Positions 53,966 through 62,566 of a stretch of DNA of 64,000 bases are shown piece by piece. The notes beneath the pieces were generated by a model. It did no database searches. It was not told where the DNA came from and saw nothing but the letters and a program-made list of their open reading frames with translations. Source of the stretch: Xenorhabdus doucetiae. Its GTDB lineage: Bacteria > Pseudomonadota > Gammaproteobacteria > Enterobacterales > Enterobacteriaceae. Each line of letters opens with the position of its first letter. Positions within the stretch are counted from its first letter, which is position 1. The stretch is from assembly GCF_000968195.1 (NCBI RefSeq), contig NZ_FO704550.1:1426001-1490000 (forward strand), given 5' to 3'. A program made the translations under genes and the position numbers.

Positions 53966-56070
53966 ATGTCAATAAAAAAACACATGACGAAGTTGCAGAA
54001 GGGGCAATCCCTGTTGAAACAGGGAGAGCAAATAGCGGGATTCGCAAAACAGGCGCCCGGCCTTGGGGGTAAGGGTAGCCTGATGAATCCCGGTGGTTTT
54101 GCCGGTTCACTTGGTGGCCGTCAGAGTCTGGCGCAGCAAGCGGCAGCCGGTCACAGCGGCGCGGCCAGAGTGCTGCAACAGGCCGGTGCCGGCTTGTCAG
54201 GCAGTGGGGCAGCACCGAGCGGCCTGCAATTTACCCTGACGGCAGGTGTCCTGCCGCCACAAACGTTCGTCGTCACCGATTTTACACTGAGCGAAGGCTT
54301 CTCCCGGCCCTTTCACCTCCGCGTGGGACTGGCGAGTGCCGACCCGGCGATTGACTTCCCCGCTGTTCTTGACCGCAATGCCACGCTCACCATTACGCAG
54401 GACGGCAAAGAGCAGCGCAGTATCAGTGGCTGCGTCGCCCGCTTTGAACAGGGCAACACCGGGCTGCACCAGACCACCTACCAGATGACCATCTGCCCGG
54501 ATTTATGGCGCACCTCCCTGCGGCAGAACTCGCGTATTTTCCAGCAGCAGGATATCGTGACCATCCTCACCACCTTGCTCAAAGAGCATGGCATTCGTGA
54601 CATAGTATTCAGCCTGCGCCAGCCACACCCGGCACGGGAATTCTGTGTGCAGTATCAGGAAAGTGACTTTGACTTCCTGCAACGGCTGACAGCGGAAGAA
54701 GGCATCTTCTACTTCTTCGAATGCGGCAATGGACGCAACACGCTGGTGTTCGCCGATGACGCCGGCTCGGTGCCGCCGGGCATCATGCTGCCGTACCAGC
54801 CGGATGATATCAGCACCACCGGCGAGCCGTCGGTAACCAGTTTCACCAGCAGCGCGCAGGTGCGCCCGGCCAAGGTTGAGCTGAAAGATTACACCTTCAA
54901 GAACCCGGCGTGGCCGGCGGAATTTAGTCAGCAGATGAAGGATGAACAGCTACAGGAGCAATATTACGAGCATTACGACTACCCCGGCCGGTTCAAGGAC
55001 GAAGCCCACGGCAAAGCGTTCACCCGCTACCGGTTGGAAGCCCTGCGCAATGACGCGCTGACCGGACAGGGGCACGGTCACGCCATTGCCATCCAGCCGG
55101 GCAAACTGTTCATCCTGACTAACCACCCACGCCCCGACCTGAACCAGCCGTGGCAGGTGGTCAGCACGAGCCACACCGGCAGCCAGCCGGGCGCACTGGA
55201 AACAACGACTGGCGGGAGCGGCACCACACTGCACAGCGAGTTCAGCTTTATCCGCCACAACCAGCACTGGCGGCCAACGCCGCTGCCAAAACCGCGCATT
55301 GACGGCCCGCAAATTGCCACCGTCGTCGGACCGGCAGGGGAAGAAATCTTTTGTGACCAGTACGGCCGCGTCCCCTTCCAGTTTCCCGGGGGAACGGGAC
55401 GGCCAAACTGAAAAATAAAAGTTCCTGCTGGAATACCGGTCAACCAACCCGGGGGGAAGGGCAGGGGTGGGGGGAGGCTGGCCATCCCCGCGCACTCGCC
55501 AAGGGAAGGGGGGGGGGAATTTCCTGGCCCGGCCAACCGGACCAGCCGATAGTGACCGGCAGAACCTACCACGCCAGCAATATCCCGCCGGGCGGGCTGC
55601 CGGGCAGCAAAACCCAGATGGCGTTCCGCTCCAAGACCCACAAGGGCGAAGGGTATAACGAACTGTTGTTTGAGGATGCCAAAGGGAGTGAACGACTTGC
55701 CCTGCATGCACAAAAGGACATGCATACCACGGTAAAAAATGACCAGATCCTGGTGGTGGAAGCCGGTAACCGAAACTTAATCATTCAGACAGGTGATGAA
55801 CACAAGACCGTGGAACAGGGCAACCTGACAGAGAACATCTGCCAAAAACGCAGTACTGAAGCCAATGTGGTGCAGGTAAAAACAGCGGCGGGTAAAGCCG
55901 GCGCGGGGACACAGTTGTATGAAGCGGAAGATGATATCACGCTGAAAGTAGGCGGCGGCACCATCCAAATGACGAAGGCAAACATCAAAATTTCATTTGG
56001 CGGTTCCAGTATTGAGCTGAATGACAGCGGTATAACCGTGCTCGGTGGCGCGATTAATTTGAATAAATAA
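53966..56070 (+). pseudogene. vgrG: T6SS tip protein VgrG, broken by a damaged 180-bp segment
   Basis: Two parts in one gene: residues up to 55411 (gp27-like domain: LQFTLTAGVLPPQTFVVTDF, FCVQYQESDFDFLQRLTAEE, EIFCDQYGRVPFQFP) and from about 55545 to 56070 (gp5-like: IVTGRTYHASNIPPGGLPGS, NELLFEDAKGSERLALHAQK, and the beta-helix NDQILVVEAGNRNLIIQTGD). In 55360-55545 traces such as SSCW, QGWGG, AIPR and PDQPIV appear in shifting frames, with clustered G/A-run changes. The unusual ~86-residue Gly/Gln/Ala-rich N-terminal extension (LMNPGGFAGSLGGRQSLAQQ) is not standard VgrG. The protein may be intact in the organism if the segment is miscalled. Confidence 0.85.
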
Positions 56071-56115
56071 AGCATTTTTCTCATTGAAATCACAGGAAAA
56101 AGACAAGGAGTTATG

Positions 56116-56568
56116 ATGAATAAACCTGACTTATCCCCTTTCCACTTCAATCAGGGTACCATCATGCTGCCGACCAGCTGGCAGGATGCGAGTATTCTGG
56201 TATTGAACAGCCCGGATGAAAAAAGTGGCACCAGTTTCACTATCTCCCGTGACAGTCTGCCATGGGGGTTAGCCTTCAACCAGTTTGCCGCGCGGGAAAT
56301 GGCTGCGATTGGCAATCAGCTGAAAGATTATGAAGCGATAGCCCATGAGGCGGGGGAACTAAACGGGTTTGAAACCGAAACTTTTGAGTTTCGCTGGCGC
56401 GCACCGAATGGCGCTGTTCACCAGTTAATGATGATGCTGAATGCCCCCAAGGAAGTCTTGATTTTCACGGGCACTTGTCAGGGCGAAATGACGTCGGCAC
56501 AGCGGGAACAGATGCAAGTGATGATGGCAACCTTCCGGCTGCGTGGTGAGCAGAAGGCTAACCCATAA
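56116..56568 (+). CDS. DUF1795/DcrB-like (EagR-type) Rhs chaperone
   Basis: 150 residues. Eag chaperones bind the transmembrane region of PAAR-Rhs effectors and load them on VgrG. FHFNQGTIMLPTSWQDASIL, SPDEKSGTSFTISRDSLPWG and the closing REQMQVMMATFRL are DUF1795 features. ATG 56116 is preferred to the ATG one codon earlier because of the spacing to AGGAG. It sits between vgrG and rhs, the normal place, 14 bases before the rhs start. Confidence 0.88.
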   Translation: MNKPDLSPFHFNQGTIMLPTSWQDASILVLNSPDEKSGTSFTISRDSLPWGLAFNQFAAREMAAIGNQLKDYEAIAHEAGELNGFETETFEFRWRAPNGAVHQLMMMLNAPKEVLIFTGTCQGEMTSAQREQMQVMMATFRLRGEQKANP

Positions 56569-56582
56569 CAGGGAGGTGTGAT

Positions 56583-59500
56583 ATGAGCGTAACACAAAGT
56601 GTCATGACCGGGGCAGCAGCGGCGGGGCGCCCCTATATTCCACCGCAGGTTTACGTACCGTCATCAGCACGGGGCGGGCAACCCGCTCCCGCACCGCCAC
56701 AAACCGACCCCTCCTTTTCGGATAAGGCACTGACCTTTTTGCAAAGTGAGGAATTTGAACAAGCAAGTCTGGCTGCCGCAGGCACCTATGCTGTTGCTGC
56801 GGGTGGCCCCGTCGGTGGGGCGGCGTTTGTAGCGGGCGTCGCGTCGGCGAAAGCCGGAGCGGAAATTGGCACCTGGGTGGGAGAGGCGATTGCCCCTACA
56901 GTGGCTCCAATGCTTGCCGGCATATTCGGGCAACAGAAGGTGTCCACTGAAGGAGAAAATCCGGCCCGGAAAGGCGATGCCATTGCTCACCAGAATAAGA
57001 ATGCGGGGCTATGGGGCGCGTTGGGTGGAATTTTAATGGGGGCCGTCGCGGCGGTTGTGGTGGGTGCACTGGTGGTCGGAACGGGCGGTGTAGCACTGGC
57101 TGTTATCGCAGGAGCCGTAGCCGGAGGGCTGGCCGGGGGGTTTGCCGGGGGAGTGTGTGCCAGCGTCGGTGCCGCGCTTGGCAGCTATGGCAGCAATACC
57201 GGAACGGTTCTGGAAGGATCACCCAATGTGTTCTTTGAGGGGAAAGCTGTGGCGCGGAAGGGTGATCCGGTGGCGTGCAGTGACCACCCACCGGGGATGA
57301 TTGCCGAGGGCGCGAAGACGGTGTTTGCCAACGGTAAGCCGATTGCCCGGCTGGGACACCGCACCACCTGTGACGCCAATATTAACAGTGCTGCCGGGTC
57401 TATTTCCATTACCAAGGAAACGGGGGAAGCGCTGCCCATTCTGCAGGAAAACAATAAGTGGTTGCAGTGGTTGGTGGTTGGTGCTGGCTTATTTCCGTTT
57501 TCTCGTAATAAGAAAGGAACGGCCACATCTAATAAACCGAAGGAATCAACGCAAAAAGACAGCAAAAAACCGAAACAAGATGATTGCTGTGGTGACCCGG
57601 TTGATATGGCCACAGGAGACTTCCTGCAACAGTGGCCGATGCTCTCTCTGCCCGGCACCCTGCCCTTGTCACTGACCCGAACCTACCGTTCAACAGCGAA
57701 TTTTTCGGGATTGTTCGGCCTGAAGTGGGCGGATGACTGGTCACAGCACTTAAGGCGGGATGGTGAAGTGACCCACTTCACCGATGCCGATGGCGTCGTT
57801 TACACTTTCCACACGCCGGAGGAAAAGGTCTTTTCCGTAAACCTGCATGCCGGGCATTATCTGCTGTTTGGGACACTGACTGAAGGGTTGCACCTGTTTG
57901 ACCGTCAGACTCAGTTAACCCTGAGTTTTGAACAGCACGCGGGTAAGCATCGACTGTTATCAGCCATCAGTGATCGTCATCACAACCGCATTGATTTCCA
58001 TTACGAAGATCCGTTTGGTGAGAGAAAGCACCGGCTGTCGCAAATCACCCATTCCGACGGTTACCGTTTGTTGTTGAATTACGACCAGAACCGGCTGACA
58101 ACCATTGAATATCTGACAGAAGCGCTTCGCCAGACACTGGTGACTTGCCATTATAATACACAACGCTACCTGTCAGAATGTCATTCATTTCAGTTCAGTC
58201 ATCTGTGGCACGAATATGATCCCCATGGCTATATGACCCGCTGGCATGACACAGACACAACCGACGTGTCGATGGAATATGACAAACAGGGACGGGTAAC
58301 CTCAGTCAATACCCCACAAGGCTACTGGCAAGATCGTTTTTTGTATGATGATGTCAACAAAGTGACCACCTATCTGGATGCAGAAGGCGGTTGTACCCGT
58401 TATTGGTACAACGAAGATGGGCAGATCACCCGCAAAATTGACCCGCTGGGACGGGAAACGGTACTTGAGTGGGACCTGAGCCATAAACTCTCAGAAACCG
58501 ATCCGCTGGGCAGAAAAACCACCTTCGAATACACCCCCTATGGTGAATTAACCCAACTCACGCTGCCTTACGGTGATGTATTTGTCTATGACTATGATGA
58601 ATATGGTCAGCTGTTGCAGGCCAAACTGCCGGACGGTAAAAAATGGATTTTTCACTACAGCGAACAAGGTGCCCTGGACGCCGTGACTGATCCGCAAGGA
58701 CGGCGTGAGGAATACCGTTACAACCAACATGGCGAAGTCCTCAGACGAGTATTACCGGATGGTGCCCAGTGGCGTTATGGATATGAACAACACCGATTGC
58801 ATCAGGTACTGGCACCGAACGGTTACACCACACATTACGAACAGGACGGACTGGGACGACTGCGTTGTATGACGGATGCGCTGGGCCAGCAAACCCGTTA
58901 TCAACACTGCGCGTTTCATGCCAGCCCGGAAGGCAGTGTCACAGAGATTGAATTGCCGGATGGGGTGAAACAGCTCATTGACTATGACAATGAACGCCGG
59001 ATCACGGCGGTCACGGACGGTGAGGGAAATACCACACGTTATACCTATGGGGCATTTGACCTGCTGACCCGGCTCACCCGCCCGGATGGTACAGTTCTGC
59101 ATTTTGGTTATGACCGCTTAATTCGCCTAAACAGCGTGACAATGGCAACAGGTGAAACCTATCGCTATGAGCGGGATTTAGCCGGGCAAATTATCCGTGA
59201 AACCGATTTTACCGGACGGACAATTGAATATACCTATGACAGTGCAGGCCGCCGGACGCTGACACGCTATCCCAACGGTCAATTAATTCGTTTTAGTTAT
59301 ACCGCTAAAGACCAGATCCAGCGGCAGGAATACTGGCAGGCAGGAAAATGGTATTCTGAGTTGCAGGCTGTGACTGACTATGCCTACGATATCCAGGGCA
59401 GGATGACCCGTGCCACCTCAGCGGATGCAGTGGTGGAATTTGAGTATAATGAAGCGGGACATCTGATTAGTGAACGCCTGAACGGACGTGAAATTAGTCG

Positions 59501-61241
59501 TGAATGGGATAATCTCAATGACCTGCCGACTGCAGAAACGCTGGGTGGGAACACGTTGCATTTTGGTTATAACCAAATGGGTCGGTTAAACCATTTCCAG
59601 TTTAACCAACATAGTCCGTTGTCTTTACAGCATAATCCGCTGGGACAAGAAAGCGTGCGGGAAAGTGACCACGGTTTTATTCTCGCCAGCCGCTACACCG
59701 CGACAGGTTTGCTGGCGCATCAGTCGGCAGGCCGGGCGACAACCCTGTTCCGGGAAACCCTGCAACAAAACGATCCCTACTTCCCACCGCAGGCAACCGC
59801 GGTCAACCGTAGCTGGCAATATGACCGGGCCTACAATATCCGGGTGATTGATGATGGCCGCTGGGGACAGACCCGTTACCGTTACAATACTAACGGGCAG
59901 ATAGCCCAGACATTGTATCAAGGTGCCCGCCCGTTTGAAGAGCAGTTCAGTTATGATGCTAATGGCAACTTAAGCCAACATATTCCGGTAGACGCACATG
60001 GCGCACTGACGCAAATCGACCAGCGCCAGCAGGCAGGGCGGGTGGTTCAGCACGGCAATACCCGCTATCGTTATGACACCAATGGGCGGCTGATTGAAAA
60101 AACTGAGCAACGTGACGGCTTCCGGCCGCAGGTTTGGCGCTACCGCTGGGATGTGTTGAATCAATTGACGCAGTGTGAAACACCGGACGGTTCGCGCTGG
60201 CATTATCGCTACGATGCTTTTGGTCGAAGAATACGCAAATTCAAAATTCACGATGGAAAACTCACAGCGGCGAACCTGAAAAGGTGGCTGGACGGCAAGC
60301 CGGACCTGACGCCACGCGCCACGGCCATTTACGGACACGACTACCTGTGGAGCGGTGACCAGCTGGTTGAGGAAACGCCGGTTTACGCCGATGGCTCGCT
60401 GGCGCTGGACAGCCGCGTGCGCTGGCTGTATGAGCCGGGGGCGCTCACGCCGTCCGCGCGCGTTGAAAAAGGTAAGCTGCATTATATTGTCAGCGACCAT
60501 CAGGGCACCGTGCGAGAAATGTTGAATGAGCAGGGCGTGCTGATCTGGGCGCAGCGGCTGAAGACGTGGGGAAAAGCAGAGAAATCGCAGGTGATTGCGT
60601 CGAACGATCCGGATTATCATGTTAACTGTAACCTCCGGTTCTGCGGCCAATATGCGGATGAAGAGAGTGGGTTGTATTATAACCGTTTTCGTTACTATAA
60701 TCCGGACACGGCACAGTACATCTCGGCAGACCCGATAGGGCTGATGGGCGGGGTGAATCCGTACGGGTATGTGCATAATCCGGCGAAGTGGATAGATCCT
60801 TACGGTCTGGCGGGTGGGGTTGGGAATAAAGGGGATGCTGGAGCATCCAAACCGCGTACCCTACCAGAGGTTGTTGAGCTAGATCCGAGGACTATCAGGT
60901 TTAGCCAGAATTCTGTTAATGGTGCTGCTGAAATAACCCAAAGCATGAAAGCTAAAGGTTGGGCGGGTGATCCAATTGATGTAGTTAGCATGAAAGATGG
61001 CGGACTGACAACAATAGATAACACTAGGGTTTTAGCTGCATCAAGGGCTGGTGTTAATGTTAAAGCCCGAATTCATGATGGTTCATCACCACTGCCAACA
61101 GAATTTGTCGAACGTTTTACAACGAAGAAAGGCACACCATCAACATGGGAAGAAGCTATTAATCTTCGCATAGGAAAACAAAGTGCAGGATATAGAAATA
61201 GATATCCTGATGGTTCAAATGTTATAGGATCTCTTGATTAA
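56583..61241 (+). CDS. PAAR-Rhs polymorphic toxin with ParB-like C-terminal domain
   Basis: 1552 residues. Order: N-terminal Pro-rich stretch; hydrophobic helices at about 66-115 and 143-195 (Eag-binding, inner-membrane insertion); a PAAR domain split around the second helical block (NPARKGDAIAHQ at 126-137; SPNVFFEGKAVARKGDPVAC and KPIARLGHRTTCDANI to about 267); then DPVDMATGDFLQQWP opening the Rhs cage with dozens of YD repeats; the core ends GLYYNRFRYYNPDTAQYISA and DPIGL...IDPYGLAGG, the cleavage-site region. The 140-residue C-terminal toxin (from about 1413) has GDPIDVVSMKDGG, IDNTRVLAASRAG and PSTWEEAINLRIG, resembling ParB/sulfiredoxin-type nuclease toxins. The DNA becomes AT-rich exactly at this junction, as in exchanged Rhs tips. 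Activity is inferred. Confidence 0.9.
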   Translation: MSVTQSVMTGAAAAGRPYIPPQVYVPSSARGGQPAPAPPQTDPSFSDKALTFLQSEEFEQASLAAAGTYAVAAGGPVGGAAFVAGVASAKAGAEIGTWVGEAIAPTVAPMLAGIFGQQKVSTEGENPARKGDAIAHQNKNAGLWGALGGILMGAVAAVVVGALVVGTGGVALAVIAGAVAGGLAGGFAGGVCASVGAALGSYGSNTGTVLEGSPNVFFEGKAVARKGDPVACSDHPPGMIAEGAKTVFANGKPIARLGHRTTCDANINSAAGSISITKETGEALPILQENNKWLQWLVVGAGLFPFSRNKKGTATSNKPKESTQKDSKKPKQDDCCGDPVDMATGDFLQQWPMLSLPGTLPLSLTRTYRSTANFSGLFGLKWADDWSQHLRRDGEVTHFTDADGVVYTFHTPEEKVFSVNLHAGHYLLFGTLTEGLHLFDRQTQLTLSFEQHAGKHRLLSAISDRHHNRIDFHYEDPFGERKHRLSQITHSDGYRLLLNYDQNRLTTIEYLTEALRQTLVTCHYNTQRYLSECHSFQFSHLWHEYDPHGYMTRWHDTDTTDVSMEYDKQGRVTSVNTPQGYWQDRFLYDDVNKVTTYLDAEGGCTRYWYNEDGQITRKIDPLGRETVLEWDLSHKLSETDPLGRKTTFEYTPYGELTQLTLPYGDVFVYDYDEYGQLLQAKLPDGKKWIFHYSEQGALDAVTDPQGRREEYRYNQHGEVLRRVLPDGAQWRYGYEQHRLHQVLAPNGYTTHYEQDGLGRLRCMTDALGQQTRYQHCAFHASPEGSVTEIELPDGVKQLIDYDNERRITAVTDGEGNTTRYTYGAFDLLTRLTRPDGTVLHFGYDRLIRLNSVTMATGETYRYERDLAGQIIRETDFTGRTIEYTYDSAGRRTLTRYPNGQLIRFSYTAKDQIQRQEYWQAGKWYSELQAVTDYAYDIQGRMTRATSADAVVEFEYNEAGHLISERLNGREISREWDNLNDLPTAETLGGNTLHFGYNQMGRLNHFQFNQHSPLSLQHNPLGQESVRESDHGFILASRYTATGLLAHQSAGRATTLFRETLQQNDPYFPPQATAVNRSWQYDRAYNIRVIDDGRWGQTRYRYNTNGQIAQTLYQGARPFEEQFSYDANGNLSQHIPVDAHGALTQIDQRQQAGRVVQHGNTRYRYDTNGRLIEKTEQRDGFRPQVWRYRWDVLNQLTQCETPDGSRWHYRYDAFGRRIRKFKIHDGKLTAANLKRWLDGKPDLTPRATAIYGHDYLWSGDQLVEETPVYADGSLALDSRVRWLYEPGALTPSARVEKGKLHYIVSDHQGTVREMLNEQGVLIWAQRLKTWGKAEKSQVIASNDPDYHVNCNLRFCGQYADEESGLYYNRFRYYNPDTAQYISADPIGLMGGVNPYGYVHNPAKWIDPYGLAGGVGNKGDAGASKPRTLPEVVELDPRTIRFSQNSVNGAAEITQSMKAKGWAGDPIDVVSMKDGGLTTIDNTRVLAASRAGVNVKARIHDGSSPLPTEFVERFTTKKGTPSTWEEAINLRIGKQSAGYRNRYPDGSNVIGSLD

Positions 61242-61242
61242 T

Positions 61243-61596
61243 ATGGAACAACTATTAACAAAATCAGAACTTCCAGAATGGTTTTCTTATCCACGTGAAT
61301 TTAAAAGGATAATTGAACAAAATTTACTTGATTTTGATCCTTGGATCATTTTGGAGGGAGAACGGCTCAGAGTTCGCTATGATGGTTTGAAAAAGAGATA
61401 TCCAAACAGAGATATTATTCCTTTCGCTCGGCGAGAAGATAATGATGATGTTGCTTGTTGGGATAAGGATAATCCCGATCAGGTTGTTATCATTCATGAT
61501 TTTTCAAGTGAAGGATATGAAAATGTAAGTAAATTCGAATCATTTTGGGACTGGCTGAGAGCTGCCTTAGAAGCAACTATCGAATATGATGAGTAG
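61243..61596 (+). CDS. Candidate immunity protein for the Rhs toxin (SUKH-like)
   Basis: 117 residues starting one base after the rhs stop. Acidic: DFDPWIILEGERLRVRYDGL, REDNDDVACWDKDNPDQVVI, then SKFESFWDWLRAALEATIEY. The layout (W near the start, ...FARRE.DDVACW..., C-terminal F-x-x-WL) resembles SMI1/KNR4 (SUKH) immunity proteins. Position and AT-rich composition match the toxin tip it should neutralise. Confidence 0.75.
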   Translation: MEQLLTKSELPEWFSYPREFKRIIEQNLLDFDPWIILEGERLRVRYDGLKKRYPNRDIIPFARREDNDDVACWDKDNPDQVVIIHDFSSEGYENVSKFESFWDWLRAALEATIEYDE

Positions 61597-61613
61597 AGAT
61601 TAATATCCAACAC

Positions 61614-61650
61614 AGCCGGAAAGATCCCCGTGATCTTCCGGCTTTGTTTT
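61614..61650 (+). terminator. Terminator of the rhs-immunity unit
   Basis: GCCGGAAAGATC/GATCTTCCGGC stem with one bulged A, followed by TTTGTTTTG. Confidence 0.8.
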
Positions 61651-61675
61651 GTTAAGAGCGGCTCACTCCCTGCTT

Positions 61676-61999
61676 TTAGCCGCTTTTGTAATCTCCAATC
61701 AGTTCACGCATTCTCAGCTTAATGTCACTGATTTGCGCCCGCTGGCGCTGGTATTGCTGTTTGAGGCTGTTCGCCTCGTCGCTGTCGGGGATCAGCACTA
61801 AACAGCCCTCCATAATCTTCACTGTGACCGCGCTGCCAATCTCAAAGCCCGCTGCTTTAAGCCACTGCCCCTTAAGGTGTATCGCGGGCGGTGCTTTGGC
61901 CTTGTCGTTTTGCGGGACGTATCCCACGGTGTAATAACGTTCTGTTTTCGCTGCTTTATTTACCGCACGGTTTTGCTTAGAATGCGCCTTAGCCATCAT
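61676..61999 (-). CDS. symE: SymE family toxin
   Basis: 107 residues. SymE (AbrB-derived fold) is an SOS-induced toxin in E. coli, classically described as an RNA endonuclease and later linked to nucleoid condensation, controlled by the antisense RNA SymR. YYTVGYVPQNDKAKAPPAIH, LKGQWLKAAGFEIGSAVTVK and GCLVLIPD cover the conserved core. No LexA box or SymR-like antisense promoter was identified. TAGGAGTTGA precedes two adjacent ATGs. Confidence 0.85.
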   Translation of the reverse strand: MMAKAHSKQNRAVNKAAKTERYYTVGYVPQNDKAKAPPAIHLKGQWLKAAGFEIGSAVTVKIMEGCLVLIPDSDEANSLKQQYQRQRAQISDIKLRMRELIGDYKSG

Positions 62000-62069
62000 T
62001 CAACTCCTACGTAGTTGGTTGTGGTGAGCGTTCTGGTTGTGCTCCAACACAATCAGAACGCGTTAACTC

Positions 62070-62468
62070 TTAGCGTGTGATATTAATTGCCTGTTTAATC
62101 TTCTCTTGCGTGATAGCCATATCCAGAAAATGACAAATGACGTCCTGATCTTCTGCGGCTAACGCGTCAACCTGCCGGCACAACTCTTTTAGCCGCTTGT
62201 TTTTAATATCAAAAACAGGTGCGGTTGTGCCTTCCTCGCCTAATAGCAAATGGTCAATACTGACTTCAAGTAACTGTGCCAATTTAATAATGTAGTCAAA
62301 CTGTGGCTTAACCTGCCCTTGCTCCCAGCGCCCAACCATCCGGGGCTGAATATCCAGCAAATTAGCCAGTTCCAGTTGTGTAAGCTGTCTTTCCTTGCGT
62401 AATCCAGCAAGCCGTTTACCAAAATCAGTCATAAATGAACAAAGCCAGTTAATGTGTTTGTTCATCAT
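62070..62468 (-). CDS. XRE-family transcriptional regulator
   Basis: 132 residues. Helix-turn-helix FGKRLAGLRKERQLTQLELA, LLDIQPRMVGRWEQGQVKPQ and FDYIIKLAQLLEVSIDHLLL; a C-terminal helical part (ELCRQVDALAAEDQDVICHF) for dimerisation. Start at 62468 with AAAGGA 9 bases upstream; the later ATG (MTDFGKRLAG, 62432) fits the family N-terminus but has no ribosome-binding site. Its promoter overlaps a palindrome (62509-62533), suggesting autoregulation, and it is divergent from the primase gene. Confidence 0.88.
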   Translation of the reverse strand: MMNKHINWLCSFMTDFGKRLAGLRKERQLTQLELANLLDIQPRMVGRWEQGQVKPQFDYIIKLAQLLEVSIDHLLLGEEGTTAPVFDIKNKRLKELCRQVDALAAEDQDVICHFLDMAITQEKIKQAINITR

Positions 62469-62503
62469 GATAGGTGTCCTTTTTTAATCTAAGTCTTGAA
62501 AGT

Positions 62504-62533
62504 ATTATATTGACCTGTATTATATAGGTCAAT
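62504..62533 (-). promoter_or_regulatory. Promoter and palindromic operator of the XRE regulator
   Basis: Minus strand: -35 TTGACC (62532-62527), 17-base spacer, -10 TATAAT (62509-62504). The palindrome ATTGACCT (62509-62516)/AGGTCAAT (62526-62533) covers the spacer and -35, so a dimer bound there would block this promoter and probably affect the divergent primase gene whose start is 34 bases away. Confidence 0.7.
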
Positions 62534-62566
62534 AGTGACCTTGACGTGATTTTAAAGGATTATGAT

